DNA of 64,000 nt from Sphingobium arseniciresistens (GTDB taxonomy: Bacteria; Pseudomonadota; Alphaproteobacteria; Sphingomonadales; Sphingomonadaceae): contig JARFNK010000009.1 of assembly GCA_029167225.1 (NCBI GenBank), positions 62,001 through 126,000 of the forward strand. Direction: 5' to 3'. Shown piece by piece: positions 30,023 through 39,105 of the stretch (positions are counted from its first letter, which is position 1; each line of letters starts with the position of its first letter). Under the pieces are notes generated by a model. It was not told the origin of the DNA and did no database searches. It saw only the letters and a program-made list of their open reading frames with translations. The position numbers were made by a program, and so were the translations under genes.

Positions 30023-30122
30023 CGTTGCGGTTAAGACTTTATTTTGCGTTTGTGCGCATAGGGAAAGCGGCAGAACACCATGTCTGGCTGCTCAACGGAC
30101 AAAGCGAACAAGAGTAGAAAAT

Positions 30123-31178
30123 ATGTCGGTTCGGATGGCGATGGCAAAATTATGCGCCTGCGCATGCGGCGGCGCGATCATCGGCGGGGGCGCCGTCCAT
30201 GTCGCGGATGCACCGCGCGCTGCCGTGCTGCAGCCGCTGAAGAAGGCACGCCCGGTCGTCGTCCGCAAGCGCTATGCCGTCCGCACCATCAATCGCCGGG
30301 TCGTCACCTCCTGCGCGCCATCGACCGTGACCGTCACCAGCCAGGCAGCGCCCATCCCGATGCCCCTGCCCCCCGCCCCTGCGGGCGAGATGCCGGTCGT
30401 CTCGGGCGGCGGCTTGCCCGTCGTCCTTGGCGGCAGCGGCGGTTTCGTGGGCGGCAGCGGCGGCTTTTTCGGCGGCTTCTTCGGCGGCAGCGGTGGCGGA
30501 GGCGGCAGCAGCGTCGTCATTTCCTCGACCAGCAGCGGCGGCTCCTCCTCGACCAGCTCGGGCGGATCGTCCACCTCGACGGGCGGGGTCTCGACCTCGA
30601 CGGGCGGCGTCAGCTCCACCAGCAGCACGACTTCGGGCGGCGTGTCCACCTCCACCGGCGGGGTGAGCACCTCCACGGGTGGCGTGAGCACATCGACGGG
30701 TGGCGTTTCCACCTCGTCCGGCAATGTGTCTACCTCGTCGGGCAACGTCTCCACGTCGTCCGGCAATGTCTCGACATCCACCGGCGGCAGTTCATCCTCA
30801 TCGTCCAGCTCGTCCTCATCAAGCTCTTCGTCCAGCTCCTCTTCCTCGTCGAGCAGCAGCGGCGGTTCGAGCGGCCATCATGGCGGATCGAACGGCGGAT
30901 CGAACGGGGGCAGCTCCAGTTCGTCTTCGAGCGGCAGTAGCTCCTCGTCCAGTTCATCCAGCGGCGGATCGTCAAGCTTCGGCACGACGTCCAGCGGCAG
31001 CTCGTCGTCGTCCTCGTCCAGTTCCTCCTCGTCGAGCAGTTCGTCGTCGGGCGGATCGTCCAGCAGCAGCGGCGGAACCGACGTCCCCGCGCCGCCGATG
31101 GTCCTGCTGTTCGGCGCCGCCGCAGCCGCGCTCATCGCGCGCAGCCGCTTCGCCAGGAAGGGCAAGCCCCCCGCATGA
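30123..31178 (+). CDS. Ser/Gly-repeat surface protein with PEP-CTERM-like sorting signal
   Basis: A 351-residue exported protein. The N-terminus (about 1-28) resembles a signal peptide with two Cys. A short basic and Pro-rich linker follows (about 35-90), then Gly-rich blocks and a repeat region with seven-residue units GGVSTST and GNVSTSS (about 150-215). After that come Ser runs of 20 or more, broken by Gly/His/Asn. The last 31 residues begin VPAPP, continue as one hydrophobic helix and end in Arg/Lys, the three-part layout of PEP-CTERM exosortase signals. The protein is probably cell-surface or matrix material. Serine codons are mixed. Confidence 0.75.
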   Translation: MSVRMAMAKLCACACGGAIIGGGAVHVADAPRAAVLQPLKKARPVVVRKRYAVRTINRRVVTSCAPSTVTVTSQAAPIPMPLPPAPAGEMPVVSGGGLPVVLGGSGGFVGGSGGFFGGFFGGSGGGGGSSVVISSTSSGGSSSTSSGGSSTSTGGVSTSTGGVSSTSSTTSGGVSTSTGGVSTSTGGVSTSTGGVSTSSGNVSTSSGNVSTSSGNVSTSTGGSSSSSSSSSSSSSSSSSSSSSSSSGGSSGHHGGSNGGSNGGSSSSSSSGSSSSSSSSSGGSSSFGTTSSGSSSSSSSSSSSSSSSSSGGSSSSSGGTDVPAPPMVLLFGAAAAALIARSRFARKGKPPA

Positions 31179-31212
31179 GGCCAGCCGGACCACATGCATA
31201 CCAAGGATAGAC

Positions 31213-31243
31213 GAAGGCCGGGCGACCATGTTGCCCGGCCTTC
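31213..31243. terminator. Hairpin between convergent genes
   Basis: A perfect 11-base inverted repeat GAAGGCCGGGC / GCCCGGCCTTC (31213-31223 and 31233-31243) with a nine-base loop lies 34 bases after the Ser-rich gene and 30 bases past the host-attachment-type gene. It could serve both strands. No T-tract on the plus strand. Confidence 0.6.
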
Positions 31244-31273
31244 ACGCATTCATCCCTGTCGGCGCACCTCACC

Positions 31274-31714
31274 CTAGCTGGCGATGATGATCTTCTCGAT
31301 CTCCGGCAGCGGGTGATTTGACAGATCCTTGGCGATCTCTCCCACCAGCCGATCCGTCACCACCTTGTGATAATGGCGGCGCATTTCGCCCAGCGTCGTG
31401 GGCGGCGCGACGATGATGAGCTTTTCATAGTCATTGGCGAAGGCCCGGCGCTTCAGCAGTTCGGCGGCCTCCGCGGCGAAGCGTGCTTCCTCCAGGTCGT
31501 GGAAGTCGGTCTGCTCCATGCTGCTGCGATGACTGCCGACGGAATTGAAGGCCCGGCCCGGCGCGTCGGACGCCTGATCGCGATCGGCGGGATTATCCTG
31601 CTGCCGCACGGACTCGGTCTCCAGATTGGGATAGAGCCCGTCGCCGGCATTGCGGAAAACCATCATCTTCCGGCCGTCGGCGACCATCACCAGCGTATCA
31701 TGATCGATCTGCAT
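31274..31714 (-). CDS. Host-attachment family protein
   Basis: A 146-residue soluble protein of the family annotated as 'required for attachment to host cells' (Pfam Host_attach), which includes a plant-associated Agrobacterium protein. The visible features are [19 protein letters not shown] at the start, [18 protein letters not shown], and [20 protein letters not shown] with its conserved APP. The biochemical role is unknown, and the fold resembles tRNA-release-factor-like domains. It is convergent with the Ser-rich surface protein; no functional link is shown. Confidence 0.8.
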   Translation of the reverse strand: MQIDHDTLVMVADGRKMMVFRNAGDGLYPNLETESVRQQDNPADRDQASDAPGRAFNSVGSHRSSMEQTDFHDLEEARFAAEAAELLKRRAFANDYEKLIIVAPPTTLGEMRRHYHKVVTDRLVGEIAKDLSNHPLPEIEKIIIAS

Positions 31715-31803
31715 GTCGTGCGTCCTCTCATCTTGGATTGCCTCTTCAACGGATGAGGGGGCGGAGGGTTGCGCGGCTGCCCGCGCGGCGGCATAGGGCG
31801 AGC

Positions 31804-33084
31804 ATGCACGACATCCGTTTCATCCGCGAAAATCCTGCCGCCTTCGACACCGCGCTCGCGCGCCGCGGAGCGGAGCCGCTGAGCGCCACCATCCTTGAGC
31901 TGGACGAGCGCCGCCGCGCCATCGCCACCGAGCTGCAGCAGGGCCTCGCCCGCCGCAACGAGGCGAGCAAGGAGATCGGCAAGGCCATGGCCGCCAAGGA
32001 CATGGCCTTTGCCGAGCAGATCAAGCTGGAAGTGGCGAGCCTGAAGGAGCGCATCGCCGACCTGGAGAATGAGGACCGCAGCGCCGGCGAGGCGCTGGAC
32101 GGCGTCCTCGCGGCCATCCCCAACCTGCCCGCCGACGATGTGCCGCAGGGCGCGGACGAGGCGGACAATGTCGAGGTCTCGCGCTGGGGCAATATCCGCA
32201 CTTTCGACTTCACGCCGCAGGACCATGCCGATTTCGGCCCGGCGCTCGGCCTCGATTTCGAAGGCGGCGCCGACCTTTCGGGCGCGCGCTTCACTGCGCT
32301 GCGCGGCCAGATGGCCCGCCTGCACCGCGCCCTCGCCCAGTTCATGCTGAACACGCAGACGGGCGAGAATGGCTATGAGGAGGTCAACCCGCCGCTGCTG
32401 GTGCGCGACGAGGCGCTGTACGGCACCGGCCAGCTGCCCAAATTCGCCGAAGATCTGTTCCGCACCACCGACGGTCGCTGGCTGATCCCCACGGCCGAGG
32501 TCAGCCTGACCAACCTTGTGCGCGAGCAGATCGTCGCGGCCGACACGCTGCCGACGCGCCTCACCGCGCTGACGCCCTGTTTCCGCTCGGAAGCGGGATC
32601 GGCCGGGCGCGACACGCGCGGCTTCATCCGCCAGCATCAGTTCGAGAAGGTCGAGCTGGTCACGATCTGCCGTCCCGAGGAGTCTGAGGCCGAGCATGAA
32701 CGCATGTGCGCGGCGGCCGAAGGCATATTGCAGGCGCTTGAACTGCCCTATCGCAAGGTGCTGCTGTGTACCGGCGACATGGGTTTCGGCGCGCGCAAGA
32801 CCTGGGATCTGGAAGTCTGGCTGCCCAGCCAGAACACCTATCGCGAGATCAGCTCCGTCTCCAACTGCGGCGATTTCCAGGCGCGGCGGATGAACGCGCG
32901 CTATCGCCCCGAAGGCGAGAAGAGTACGCGTTTCCTGCATACGCTCAACGGATCGGGCCTCGCGGTCGGCCGCACGCTGGTCGCCGTGCTGGAGAATTAC
33001 CAGCAGGCCGATGGCAGCGTCACCGTGCCAGCGGTCCTCGCGCCCTATATGGGCGGCATCGAGACATTGACGCCCAAGGGATAA
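31804..33084 (+). CDS. serS: Serine--tRNA ligase
   Basis: Charges tRNA-Ser (and the selenocysteine tRNA where present). The 426-residue class II enzyme starts [18 protein letters not shown]. It has the long tRNA-binding coiled coil (about 28-105), the motif 2 region [23 protein letters not shown] and motif 3 [22 protein letters not shown] 31804 is chosen because upstream residues in the same frame are low-complexity Arg-rich and not conserved. surE follows about 110 bases later, across an inverted repeat. Confidence 0.97.
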   Translation: MHDIRFIRENPAAFDTALARRGAEPLSATILELDERRRAIATELQQGLARRNEASKEIGKAMAAKDMAFAEQIKLEVASLKERIADLENEDRSAGEALDGVLAAIPNLPADDVPQGADEADNVEVSRWGNIRTFDFTPQDHADFGPALGLDFEGGADLSGARFTALRGQMARLHRALAQFMLNTQTGENGYEEVNPPLLVRDEALYGTGQLPKFAEDLFRTTDGRWLIPTAEVSLTNLVREQIVAADTLPTRLTALTPCFRSEAGSAGRDTRGFIRQHQFEKVELVTICRPEESEAEHERMCAAAEGILQALELPYRKVLLCTGDMGFGARKTWDLEVWLPSQNTYREISSVSNCGDFQARRMNARYRPEGEKSTRFLHTLNGSGLAVGRTLVAVLENYQQADGSVTVPAVLAPYMGGIETLTPKG

Positions 33085-33088
33085 CCGT

Positions 33089-33169
33089 CCGTTCGGGCTG
33101 AGCCTGTCGAAACCCTGTGCTGCTCTCCAAGAGGGAAGGACAGCCCTTCGACAAGCTCAGGGCGAACGG
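33089..33169. repeat. Inverted pair of the dispersed TTCGACAAGC repeat
   Basis: Two copies of the 26-base repeat face each other in the serS-surE gap. The left copy (33089-33115, inverted, three or four changes) and the right copy (33144-33169, identical to the one at 4818) flank a 28-base spacer. Transcribed, the pair would fold into a long hairpin. The first copy starts five bases after the serS stop. Confidence 0.8.
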
Positions 33170-33193
33170 ACAACCAACAAGGTCTGCCTGCCC

Positions 33194-33958
33194 ATGCGCA
33201 TCCTCCTCACCAATGACGATGGCTATCATGCGCCGGGCATGGCGGTGCTGGAGGAGATTGCCCGCACCCTCTCCGACGACATCTGGATCGTCGCGCCGGC
33301 GGAGGAACAGTCGGGCGCGGGGCACAGCCTTACCCTCACCCGCCCGCTGCGCCTGCGCCAGCATGGCGAGCGGCGCTTCAGCGTCTCCGGCACGCCCACC
33401 GACGCGGTGATGATGGCGATGCGGCAGGTGATGCAGGATGGCCCGCCCGACCTCATCCTCTCCGGCGTCAATCGCGGCGCGAACCTGGCCGAGGACATCA
33501 CCTATTCCGGCACCGTCGCCGCCGCCATGGAAGGCGCGATCTCCGGTGTCCGCTCGATCGCGCTCAGCCAGGTCTATGCCAAGGAAGGCATGGGCGACGA
33601 AGTGCCCTTCGCCGTCGCCCGCGCCTGGGGCGAGCGCGTGCTGCGCCCGCTGATCGCGCAGCCGGCCGGACGGCGGATGCTGGTGAACATCAACTTCCCC
33701 GCCATCGCACCGGACGAGGTGAAGGGCATCAAGGTCGTGCGGCAGGGCTTCCACGACGTCGACCGCACCCGCATCGTCAAGGGGCGCGATCCGCGCGGCT
33801 ATGACTATTATTGGCTGACCCTGGGCAATAGCGACGCCCTGCCCGAACATAGCGATCTGGCCGCCATCGCGCAGGGCTATGTCACGGTCACGCCGCTGCA
33901 TTACGACCTGACGCTGGACGGATCGATGGCCGCGCTCTCGGCGATCTTCCCCGGCTGA
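33194..33958 (+). CDS. surE: 5'/3'-nucleotidase SurE
   Basis: A metal-dependent nucleoside monophosphatase of 254 residues, active on nucleoside 5'- and 3'-monophosphates and linked to stationary-phase survival. The metal site is visible: Asp8 and Asp9 in LLTNDDGY, Ser40 in EEQSGAGHS, and Asn93 in SGVNRGAN. In many proteobacteria surE is followed by pcm and nlpD, but here a potassium channel gene follows. Confidence 0.96.
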   Translation: MRILLTNDDGYHAPGMAVLEEIARTLSDDIWIVAPAEEQSGAGHSLTLTRPLRLRQHGERRFSVSGTPTDAVMMAMRQVMQDGPPDLILSGVNRGANLAEDITYSGTVAAAMEGAISGVRSIALSQVYAKEGMGDEVPFAVARAWGERVLRPLIAQPAGRRMLVNINFPAIAPDEVKGIKVVRQGFHDVDRTRIVKGRDPRGYDYYWLTLGNSDALPEHSDLAAIAQGYVTVTPLHYDLTLDGSMAALSAIFPG

Positions 33959-34067
33959 CCCCACGCGCATTGGCGTTGCCGCCGACAGCGGCTATCACCT
34001 CTTCGGACGCTGCATGGCCGCGCAGGAAGGAACAGGCGAACCCGATGCCGCTGGGCACTTCTGAACG

Positions 34068-35108
34068 ATGAGGCTGGACAAGAGCCGCACACCCATGGCG
34101 ACCGGCTTCCTGCGGCGACGCTCGTCCCTGCCCGTCTGGGCCGACCTGTTGTGGCGGGTCGCGCTCGTCTTCGGGCTGTTCGGCGCGGTCCTCATCCTTC
34201 ACTGGGTCGGGCGCGACGGGCTGAAGGACAATCTGGACAACCAGATCAGCTTCATCGACGTGCTCTACTTCACCACCGTCACCGTGACGACCGTCGGCTA
34301 TGGCGACATCGTGCCAGTGAGCCCGGAAGCCCGGCTGCTGGAAGCGCTGCTGGTCACGCCGATACGGCTGGTCGTGTGGCTGATCTTCCTGGGCACGGCC
34401 TATAACCTCTTTTTCCGCAACATCGTCTACAGGTGGCGCATGGCACGCATTCAGGCCGATCTGCACAATCACATCGTCGTCACCGGCTTTGGCACCAGCG
34501 GCGCGGAAGCGGTGCGCGAGATGCTGGCGCGCGGCACCAACCCGCATGAGATCGTGGTGATCGACACGGGCGAACATGCGCTCGCAGATGCGGAGGAGAT
34601 GGGCTGCAACATCCTGTGCGGCGATGCCACACGCGACAGGACGCTGAAGGACGTCGCCATCCACCGCGCCCGCGCCATGATCGTCTCTGCCGGGCGCGAC
34701 GATACCTCCATCCTCATCACGCTCACCGCCCGCCACCTCGCCCCGCGACTGCCGATCAGCATCGTCGTGCGCAACGAGGACAATGAACTGCCCGCGCGGC
34801 AGGCGGGCGCCACCACCGTCATCAACCCGGTCAGCTTCGCCGGGCTGCTGCTGGCCGGCAGCACCACCGGGCCGCACATTGCCGACTATATGGCGGACCT
34901 CGCGGCATCCGGCGGCCGGGTGAAGCTCAACGAACGCGCGGTATTGCCGCAGGAGATCGGAGGCCCCCTCGCCGCCATCGCCACCGGCCTGGGCGTCCGC
35001 ATCTACCGCCAGGACCGCCCGATCGGCTTCTGGGAAGACGGCGCCAAGACGCTGGAGACGGGCGACAAGATCGTGGAGATCGTCGAGGAGCGGGAGAAGC
35101 GAGAATGA
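34068..35108 (+). CDS. Potassium channel with RCK/TrkA-N domain
   Basis: A 346-residue ion-channel protein. Two membrane helices (about 27-47 and 93-115) flank a pore loop with the K+ selectivity filter TVGYGD at 75-80. A Rossmann-type RCK domain (IVVTGFGTSGAEAVREML) and a C-terminal RCK/TrkA-C-like region follow, the standard layout of a ligand-gated KtrA/MthK-like channel. The RCK glycine loop is GFGTSG, not the canonical GxGxxG, but close. It probably forms a tetramer. The start ATG 34068 lies 109 bases after the surE stop. Confidence 0.9.
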   Translation: MRLDKSRTPMATGFLRRRSSLPVWADLLWRVALVFGLFGAVLILHWVGRDGLKDNLDNQISFIDVLYFTTVTVTTVGYGDIVPVSPEARLLEALLVTPIRLVVWLIFLGTAYNLFFRNIVYRWRMARIQADLHNHIVVTGFGTSGAEAVREMLARGTNPHEIVVIDTGEHALADAEEMGCNILCGDATRDRTLKDVAIHRARAMIVSAGRDDTSILITLTARHLAPRLPISIVVRNEDNELPARQAGATTVINPVSFAGLLLAGSTTGPHIADYMADLAASGGRVKLNERAVLPQEIGGPLAAIATGLGVRIYRQDRPIGFWEDGAKTLETGDKIVEIVEEREKRE

Positions 35109-35134
35109 CGGCTTTCTGACATCGAGATGCCATC

Positions 35135-35155
35135 ACCCTGAACCTGTTTCAGGGT
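35135..35155. repeat. Short palindrome ACCCTGAA...TTTCAGGGT
   Basis: Perfect eight-base arms with a four-base centre, 27 bases after the K+ channel stop. It is the first of three palindromic units in the 276-base gap 35109-35384, which contains no gene. It may double as a 3' hairpin. Confidence 0.65.
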
Positions 35156-35196
35156 TCATCCTGCCGAAATGAACGAAGGCCTGTGTAGCACGATGG

Positions 35197-35217
35197 ATGC
35201 TGAACCGAGTTCAGCAT
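35197..35217. repeat. Short palindrome ATGCTGAA...TTCAGCAT
   Basis: Perfect eight-base arms (35197-35204, 35210-35217) around a five-base loop. The same CTGAAnnnnnTTCAG core as the palindrome at 35135 shows both are members of one repeat type. Confidence 0.65.
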
Positions 35218-35250
35218 GACGAGGGAGGGATGGCGGCAAGCGCCCTTCCT

Positions 35251-35380
35251 TCTCCCCTCCCTTCCAGGGAGGGGCCGGGGGTGGGTGCGCCGCGTGAGCG
35301 GCGTTCCATTCCCACGATGCCGGAAACTCGCTGCGCTCGCCACCCACCCCTAACCCCTCCCTAAAAGGGAGGGGAATGAC
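35251..35380. repeat. Large imperfect inverted repeat between K+ channel gene and comEC
   Basis: The left arm (about 35251-35289) and right arm (about 35339-35380) share CCCCTCCCTT-AGGGAGGGG followed by a GGGGTGGGTG block in inverted orientation. Each arm is itself a palindrome. The approximately 50-base centre is ordinary sequence. It has the structure of a non-autonomous palindromic element and ends just before the comEC stop. Confidence 0.7.
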
Positions 35381-35384
35381 TTGC

Positions 35385-37586
35385 TTACCCCCTATGTGCC
35401 GCACCCCGCCGGGTCGGCCGGGCGATCCAAGGATGCATGTCGCCGGCCTTTCGCACCGTTCGCACATCGCCGCGCCGCAGGAACAGCGCGACGCCGCCGG
35501 TTCTGGACAGCGCCTTGCGGTCCAGCTTCAGCCAGCCGGGGCGGCAGGCGCGCGGCAGCCAGCGATCGCTGACGACGATATCGGCGCTGGCGCAGGCCCT
35601 GATCAGCGCGCCGGCATCCAGATGGGTGGCGCTGCGCGTCGCCAGCAGCCGCCAGCGCCGCCCCGCTTCGTCCGTGATCGTGACGGCGCACAGGTCCGGG
35701 TTGCAGCGGGCCTGATCGAGCGCGGACAATGCCTGCATCTCGCCCTCTTCCCCCGCAGCCTCGCTCAGCGTGTCGCGGACATAGTCGCCCGCGCGTTCCC
35801 TCAGTGTCGCCATGCCGCTGGCCGTGCGGATCGCGACATGGCGGCCATCGCCCGTCACGAGGATGTCGGGCGCCGGCGCAAGCGCCATCAGCGCCACGCC
35901 CGCCGCCACCGGCGCCATGCCGAGCCAGCGCAGCCTGCTACGCCACAGCAGGCACCAGAGCAGCCCCGCCATCGTCATGCCGAAGATCCACGCCGAAAAG
36001 GGCGGCGCCAGCGCCACGGACCAGGGCAAGGCGGCCACAGCGTGGGCAATGGCAAGAAGGAGCGACAGGGCCTTGCCCACCATCCACCAAGCCGGTGCGC
36101 CCAGGCCCGCCGCGTCGAGGAGCAACGCGACCGCCTCGAACGGCATGACGACGAAGGTGGTCAGCGGTATCGCGACGAGATTGGCGAGCGACCCCAGCAT
36201 CCCGGCCTTGTGGAAATGGAACAGCGCGATCGGCGCCAGCGCCAGTTCCACCGCCAGACCGGTGAGCAGCAGGCCCAGGATGTTCCGCCCGATCTTGCGT
36301 GGCCAGCCCTCGTCGCGCGACATGGTGAGCGCCCGGAACCAGCGCATCTCCGACAATGCGATGATCGCCGTGACCGCCGCAAAGCTCATCTGGAAGCTCG
36401 GCCCCACCAGCGCGTCCGGCCAGAAGAGCAGCACGAACAGCGCGCCGGCCGCCACCAGGCGCAGGGTCAGCGCCTCCCGCCCAAGCGCCAGCGCGCCGAG
36501 CACCAGCAGCGCGGCGACGCATGACCGGATGGTCGGCACCTCGGCCCCGGTCAGCAGCGTGTAGCCGATACCCGCCAGCGCGCCCGCACCGGCGGAAATC
36601 AGCATCAGCGGCGCATGCAGCGCCAGCCGGGGAGACAAGGCCAGCAGGCGGAAGACGATGAAGATCACCGCGCCGACCAGCGCCGTCACATGCAGGCCGC
36701 TGATGGAGAGCAGATGCGCCAGCCCGCTGCGCCGCATCGCGTCCGCATCCGCCTCGCTGATCGCGCCCTGGTCTCCGGTCGCGAAGGCGGCGGCGATCGC
36801 ACCCTCGCCGCCGGGCAGCCGGGCGCGGACATGCTCCGACAAGCGCTGGCGGACGGGCGCTACCGACGATGGCGCGGGGCGCTCGACCGCGACCGGCGGC
36901 AATGCCCTGCCCGTCGCGCCGATCCCCATGAAATAGGCGCGGGCGGCGAAGTCATAGGCGCCAGGCACGGCCGGCGGCGCCGGCGGCATCAGCCTTGCCC
37001 GCAACCGGACCACCGCGCCCGCCCCCAGCCCGGCCGGCACATCCTTTTCCATGATGTTCACGCGGATATGCCGGGGCAGGTCGGGTCGCTCCTGCGGCGA
37101 CAGGATCACCCGCACCATGTCCTGCGCCGGCACGGGCGCGACGCTCTCCACCCGCCCGCTCATCTGCGTGAAGACAGGGCGCGCCAGCGGCCGCTCGCCG
37201 ACCAGCATGGCCTTGCCCCAGATCAGCAGGCAGCCGATGCCGGCGAGAAGCACGCCGCGCACGCAGACCTGCCGCAACCTGCCCCCTTGCGGCAGCCAGA
37301 GCGCGGCGCCACCGGAAAACAGCGCGCAGATCAGGGTCCAGCCGCCCCATTGCCAGCGATCGGCCAGGCTGTACCAGGCGAAAATACCGACCCCCAGCAT
37401 GACCGGCGCCCAGAGCGGGATCTGCGCCCGCTCTCCCTCCAGCCATGTCTCGATCATGTCCGCAGCGCGCGCCGAAATGGCCCGGACGTTGCGCGTCGAC
37501 AGGCCATGAAGAGCGCCGTCAACAGGGTGATCTACGACCTTCGTCGCCTCAATCTCAGCAGAGGTTTGTCGTGGCCGAAAAGCCAT
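35385..37586 (-). CDS. comEC: ComEC/Rec2 family DNA-uptake channel protein
   Basis: A 733-residue membrane protein. An N-terminal DUF4131-type OB-fold region (about 100-215) is followed by a competence domain of about eight helices, including the signature LLSISGLHVTALVG. The C-terminal part (about 560-730) is a reduced metallo-beta-lactamase-like domain without an obvious HxHxDH metal motif. It is predicted to bring single-stranded DNA across the inner membrane, although ComEC of alphaproteobacteria is seldom tested. It is divergent from gltX. ATG 37586 is annotated; an internal ATG at 37457 (MIETWLEGE) is an alternative that removes 43 poorly conserved residues. Confidence 0.9.
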   Translation of the reverse strand: MAFRPRQTSAEIEATKVVDHPVDGALHGLSTRNVRAISARAADMIETWLEGERAQIPLWAPVMLGVGIFAWYSLADRWQWGGWTLICALFSGGAALWLPQGGRLRQVCVRGVLLAGIGCLLIWGKAMLVGERPLARPVFTQMSGRVESVAPVPAQDMVRVILSPQERPDLPRHIRVNIMEKDVPAGLGAGAVVRLRARLMPPAPPAVPGAYDFAARAYFMGIGATGRALPPVAVERPAPSSVAPVRQRLSEHVRARLPGGEGAIAAAFATGDQGAISEADADAMRRSGLAHLLSISGLHVTALVGAVIFIVFRLLALSPRLALHAPLMLISAGAGALAGIGYTLLTGAEVPTIRSCVAALLVLGALALGREALTLRLVAAGALFVLLFWPDALVGPSFQMSFAAVTAIIALSEMRWFRALTMSRDEGWPRKIGRNILGLLLTGLAVELALAPIALFHFHKAGMLGSLANLVAIPLTTFVVMPFEAVALLLDAAGLGAPAWWMVGKALSLLLAIAHAVAALPWSVALAPPFSAWIFGMTMAGLLWCLLWRSRLRWLGMAPVAAGVALMALAPAPDILVTGDGRHVAIRTASGMATLRERAGDYVRDTLSEAAGEEGEMQALSALDQARCNPDLCAVTITDEAGRRWRLLATRSATHLDAGALIRACASADIVVSDRWLPRACRPGWLKLDRKALSRTGGVALFLRRGDVRTVRKAGDMHPWIARPTRRGAAHRG

Positions 37587-37654
37587 GCTAGGGGGGCGAC
37601 CGTTTTACAGGGGCGAGCGAGACTCGAACCGCAGGAATGTCGAGGAATCCGATT

Positions 37655-39094
37655 GTGAGTGCAACCGCAGACAACACCAACGTTGTGACGCGCTTTGCCC
37701 CCTCGCCTACCGGATTCCTGCATATCGGCGGCGCCCGCACCGCGCTGTTCAACTGGCTCTTCGCCCGCCACCATGGCGGCAAGTTCCTGCTGCGGATCGA
37801 GGATACCGACCGGGCGCGTTCCACCGAGGAAGCCATCGCCGCGATTTTCGACGGGCTGAACTGGCTTGGCCTGTCGGGCGACGAGGAGCCCGTGTTCCAG
37901 TTCGCCCGCGCCGCCCGCCATGCCGAGGTCGCGCACCAAATGCTGGCGCAGGGCGATGCCTATCGCTGTTATGCGACGCCCGAGGAGCTTGCCGAATTGC
38001 GCGAGCAGCAGCGCGCCGCCAAGCAGCCGATGCGCTATGACGGCCGCTGGCGCGACCGCGACCCCTCCGAGGCGCCCGAGGGTGCGCCCCATGTGATCCG
38101 CATGAAGGCCCCGCGCACGGGCGAAACGGTGATCGAGGATGCCGTGCAGGGCCGCGTCGTCGTGCAGAACAGCGAGCTGGACGACATGATCCTGCTGCGT
38201 TCGGACGGCACGCCCACCTACATGCTGGCGGTCGTGGTCGACGACAATGACATGGGCGTCACCCATGTCATCCGCGGCGACGATCACCTCAACAACGCCT
38301 TCCGCCAGCTGTGCATCATCCGCGCGATGGGATGGCGCGAGCCGGTCTATGCCCATATCCCGCTGATCCATGGCGCGGACGGCGCGAAGCTCTCCAAGCG
38401 CCATGGCGCGCTGGGCGTCGATGCCTATCGCGACGAGATGGGGATGCTGCCCGAAGCGGTCGGCAACTATCTGTTGCGCCTGGGCTGGGGCCATGGCGAC
38501 GAGGAGACCATCTCGCGCGAGCGCGCGGTCGAGCTGTTCGACCTCGCCGGCGTGGGCCGTTCGCCCTCCCGCTTCGACCTCAAGAAGCTGGAAAGCCTGA
38601 ACGCCCATTACATCCGGGAGGCCGACGACGACCGGCTCTCCGCCCTGGTCGCGCCGCGCATCGCCGCGCTGGTGGATCGGGAATTGACACAGGCCGAAGG
38701 CACCCTGCTCGCCGCGGCGATGCCCTCGCTCAAACCCCGCGCCAAGACTCTCAATGAGCTGGCGGACGGTGCCCTCTTCCTCTTCAAGAATCGTCCTCTT
38801 GATTTTGACGACAAGGCCATCGCTCTGCTAGACGCGGACGCAAAGATCCTGCTGGGAACAACCATCGATGCGCTCACCGGCGTCCAGCCCTGGACGCTTG
38901 AAGGCATCGAAGAACAGATACGCAGGGTAGCAGAGGACGCCGGACTAGGCCTTGGCAAGGTAGCACAGCCCCTTCGCGCAGCGTTGACGGGGCGAACCAC
39001 CTCGCCGGGAATATTCGACGTGCTCTTCCTTCTTGGAAAAGACGAAACCCTATCAAGACTATCGGATGCCCGGCGTGCAGGTCAGGGCGCTTAA
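37655..39094 (+). CDS. gltX: Glutamate--tRNA ligase
   Basis: Charges tRNA-Glu (and possibly tRNA-Gln, if the amidotransferase route is used). The class I enzyme of about 479 residues has the HIGH-type motif [10 protein letters not shown], the ATP loop AKLSKRHG (KMSKS motif), and the C-terminal anticodon-binding region. GTG 37655 is chosen because GAGGA sits 8 bases upstream; an in-frame ATG at 37637 would add six residues but abuts its own AGGA. It is followed after 11 bases by gltA, so the two are probably cotranscribed. Confidence 0.96.
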   Translation: MSATADNTNVVTRFAPSPTGFLHIGGARTALFNWLFARHHGGKFLLRIEDTDRARSTEEAIAAIFDGLNWLGLSGDEEPVFQFARAARHAEVAHQMLAQGDAYRCYATPEELAELREQQRAAKQPMRYDGRWRDRDPSEAPEGAPHVIRMKAPRTGETVIEDAVQGRVVVQNSELDDMILLRSDGTPTYMLAVVVDDNDMGVTHVIRGDDHLNNAFRQLCIIRAMGWREPVYAHIPLIHGADGAKLSKRHGALGVDAYRDEMGMLPEAVGNYLLRLGWGHGDEETISRERAVELFDLAGVGRSPSRFDLKKLESLNAHYIREADDDRLSALVAPRIAALVDRELTQAEGTLLAAAMPSLKPRAKTLNELADGALFLFKNRPLDFDDKAIALLDADAKILLGTTIDALTGVQPWTLEGIEEQIRRVAEDAGLGLGKVAQPLRAALTGRTTSPGIFDVLFLLGKDETLSRLSDARRAGQGA

Positions 39095-39105
39095 AGGAGA
39101 ACAAT

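Noticed and set aside
29946-30034. Canonical CtrA full site (TTAA-N7-TTAA)
   Set aside because: The TTAA spacings are 6, 9, 11 and 11 bases; none is 7. Only half-sites are supported, and this is reported as such.
30570-30780. Regular 21-base repeats as a possible CRISPR array
   Set aside because: Repeats are contiguous, in one coding frame and vary only at synonymous or Ser/Thr/Gly/Asn positions. There are no unique spacers and no cas genes.
30272-30781. Antisense frame with repeats rich in VETPPVEV under the Ser-rich gene
   Set aside because: The repeats are the direct complement of the GGVSTST units of the real gene, which has an export signal and a sorting tail; the antisense frame has neither.
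37590-37640. GGTTCGAGTC on the minus strand near gltX as a tRNA T-loop
   Set aside because: Flanking bases do not form a T-stem, and no anticodon or acceptor stem can be drawn. It lies in the leader of gltX/comEC.
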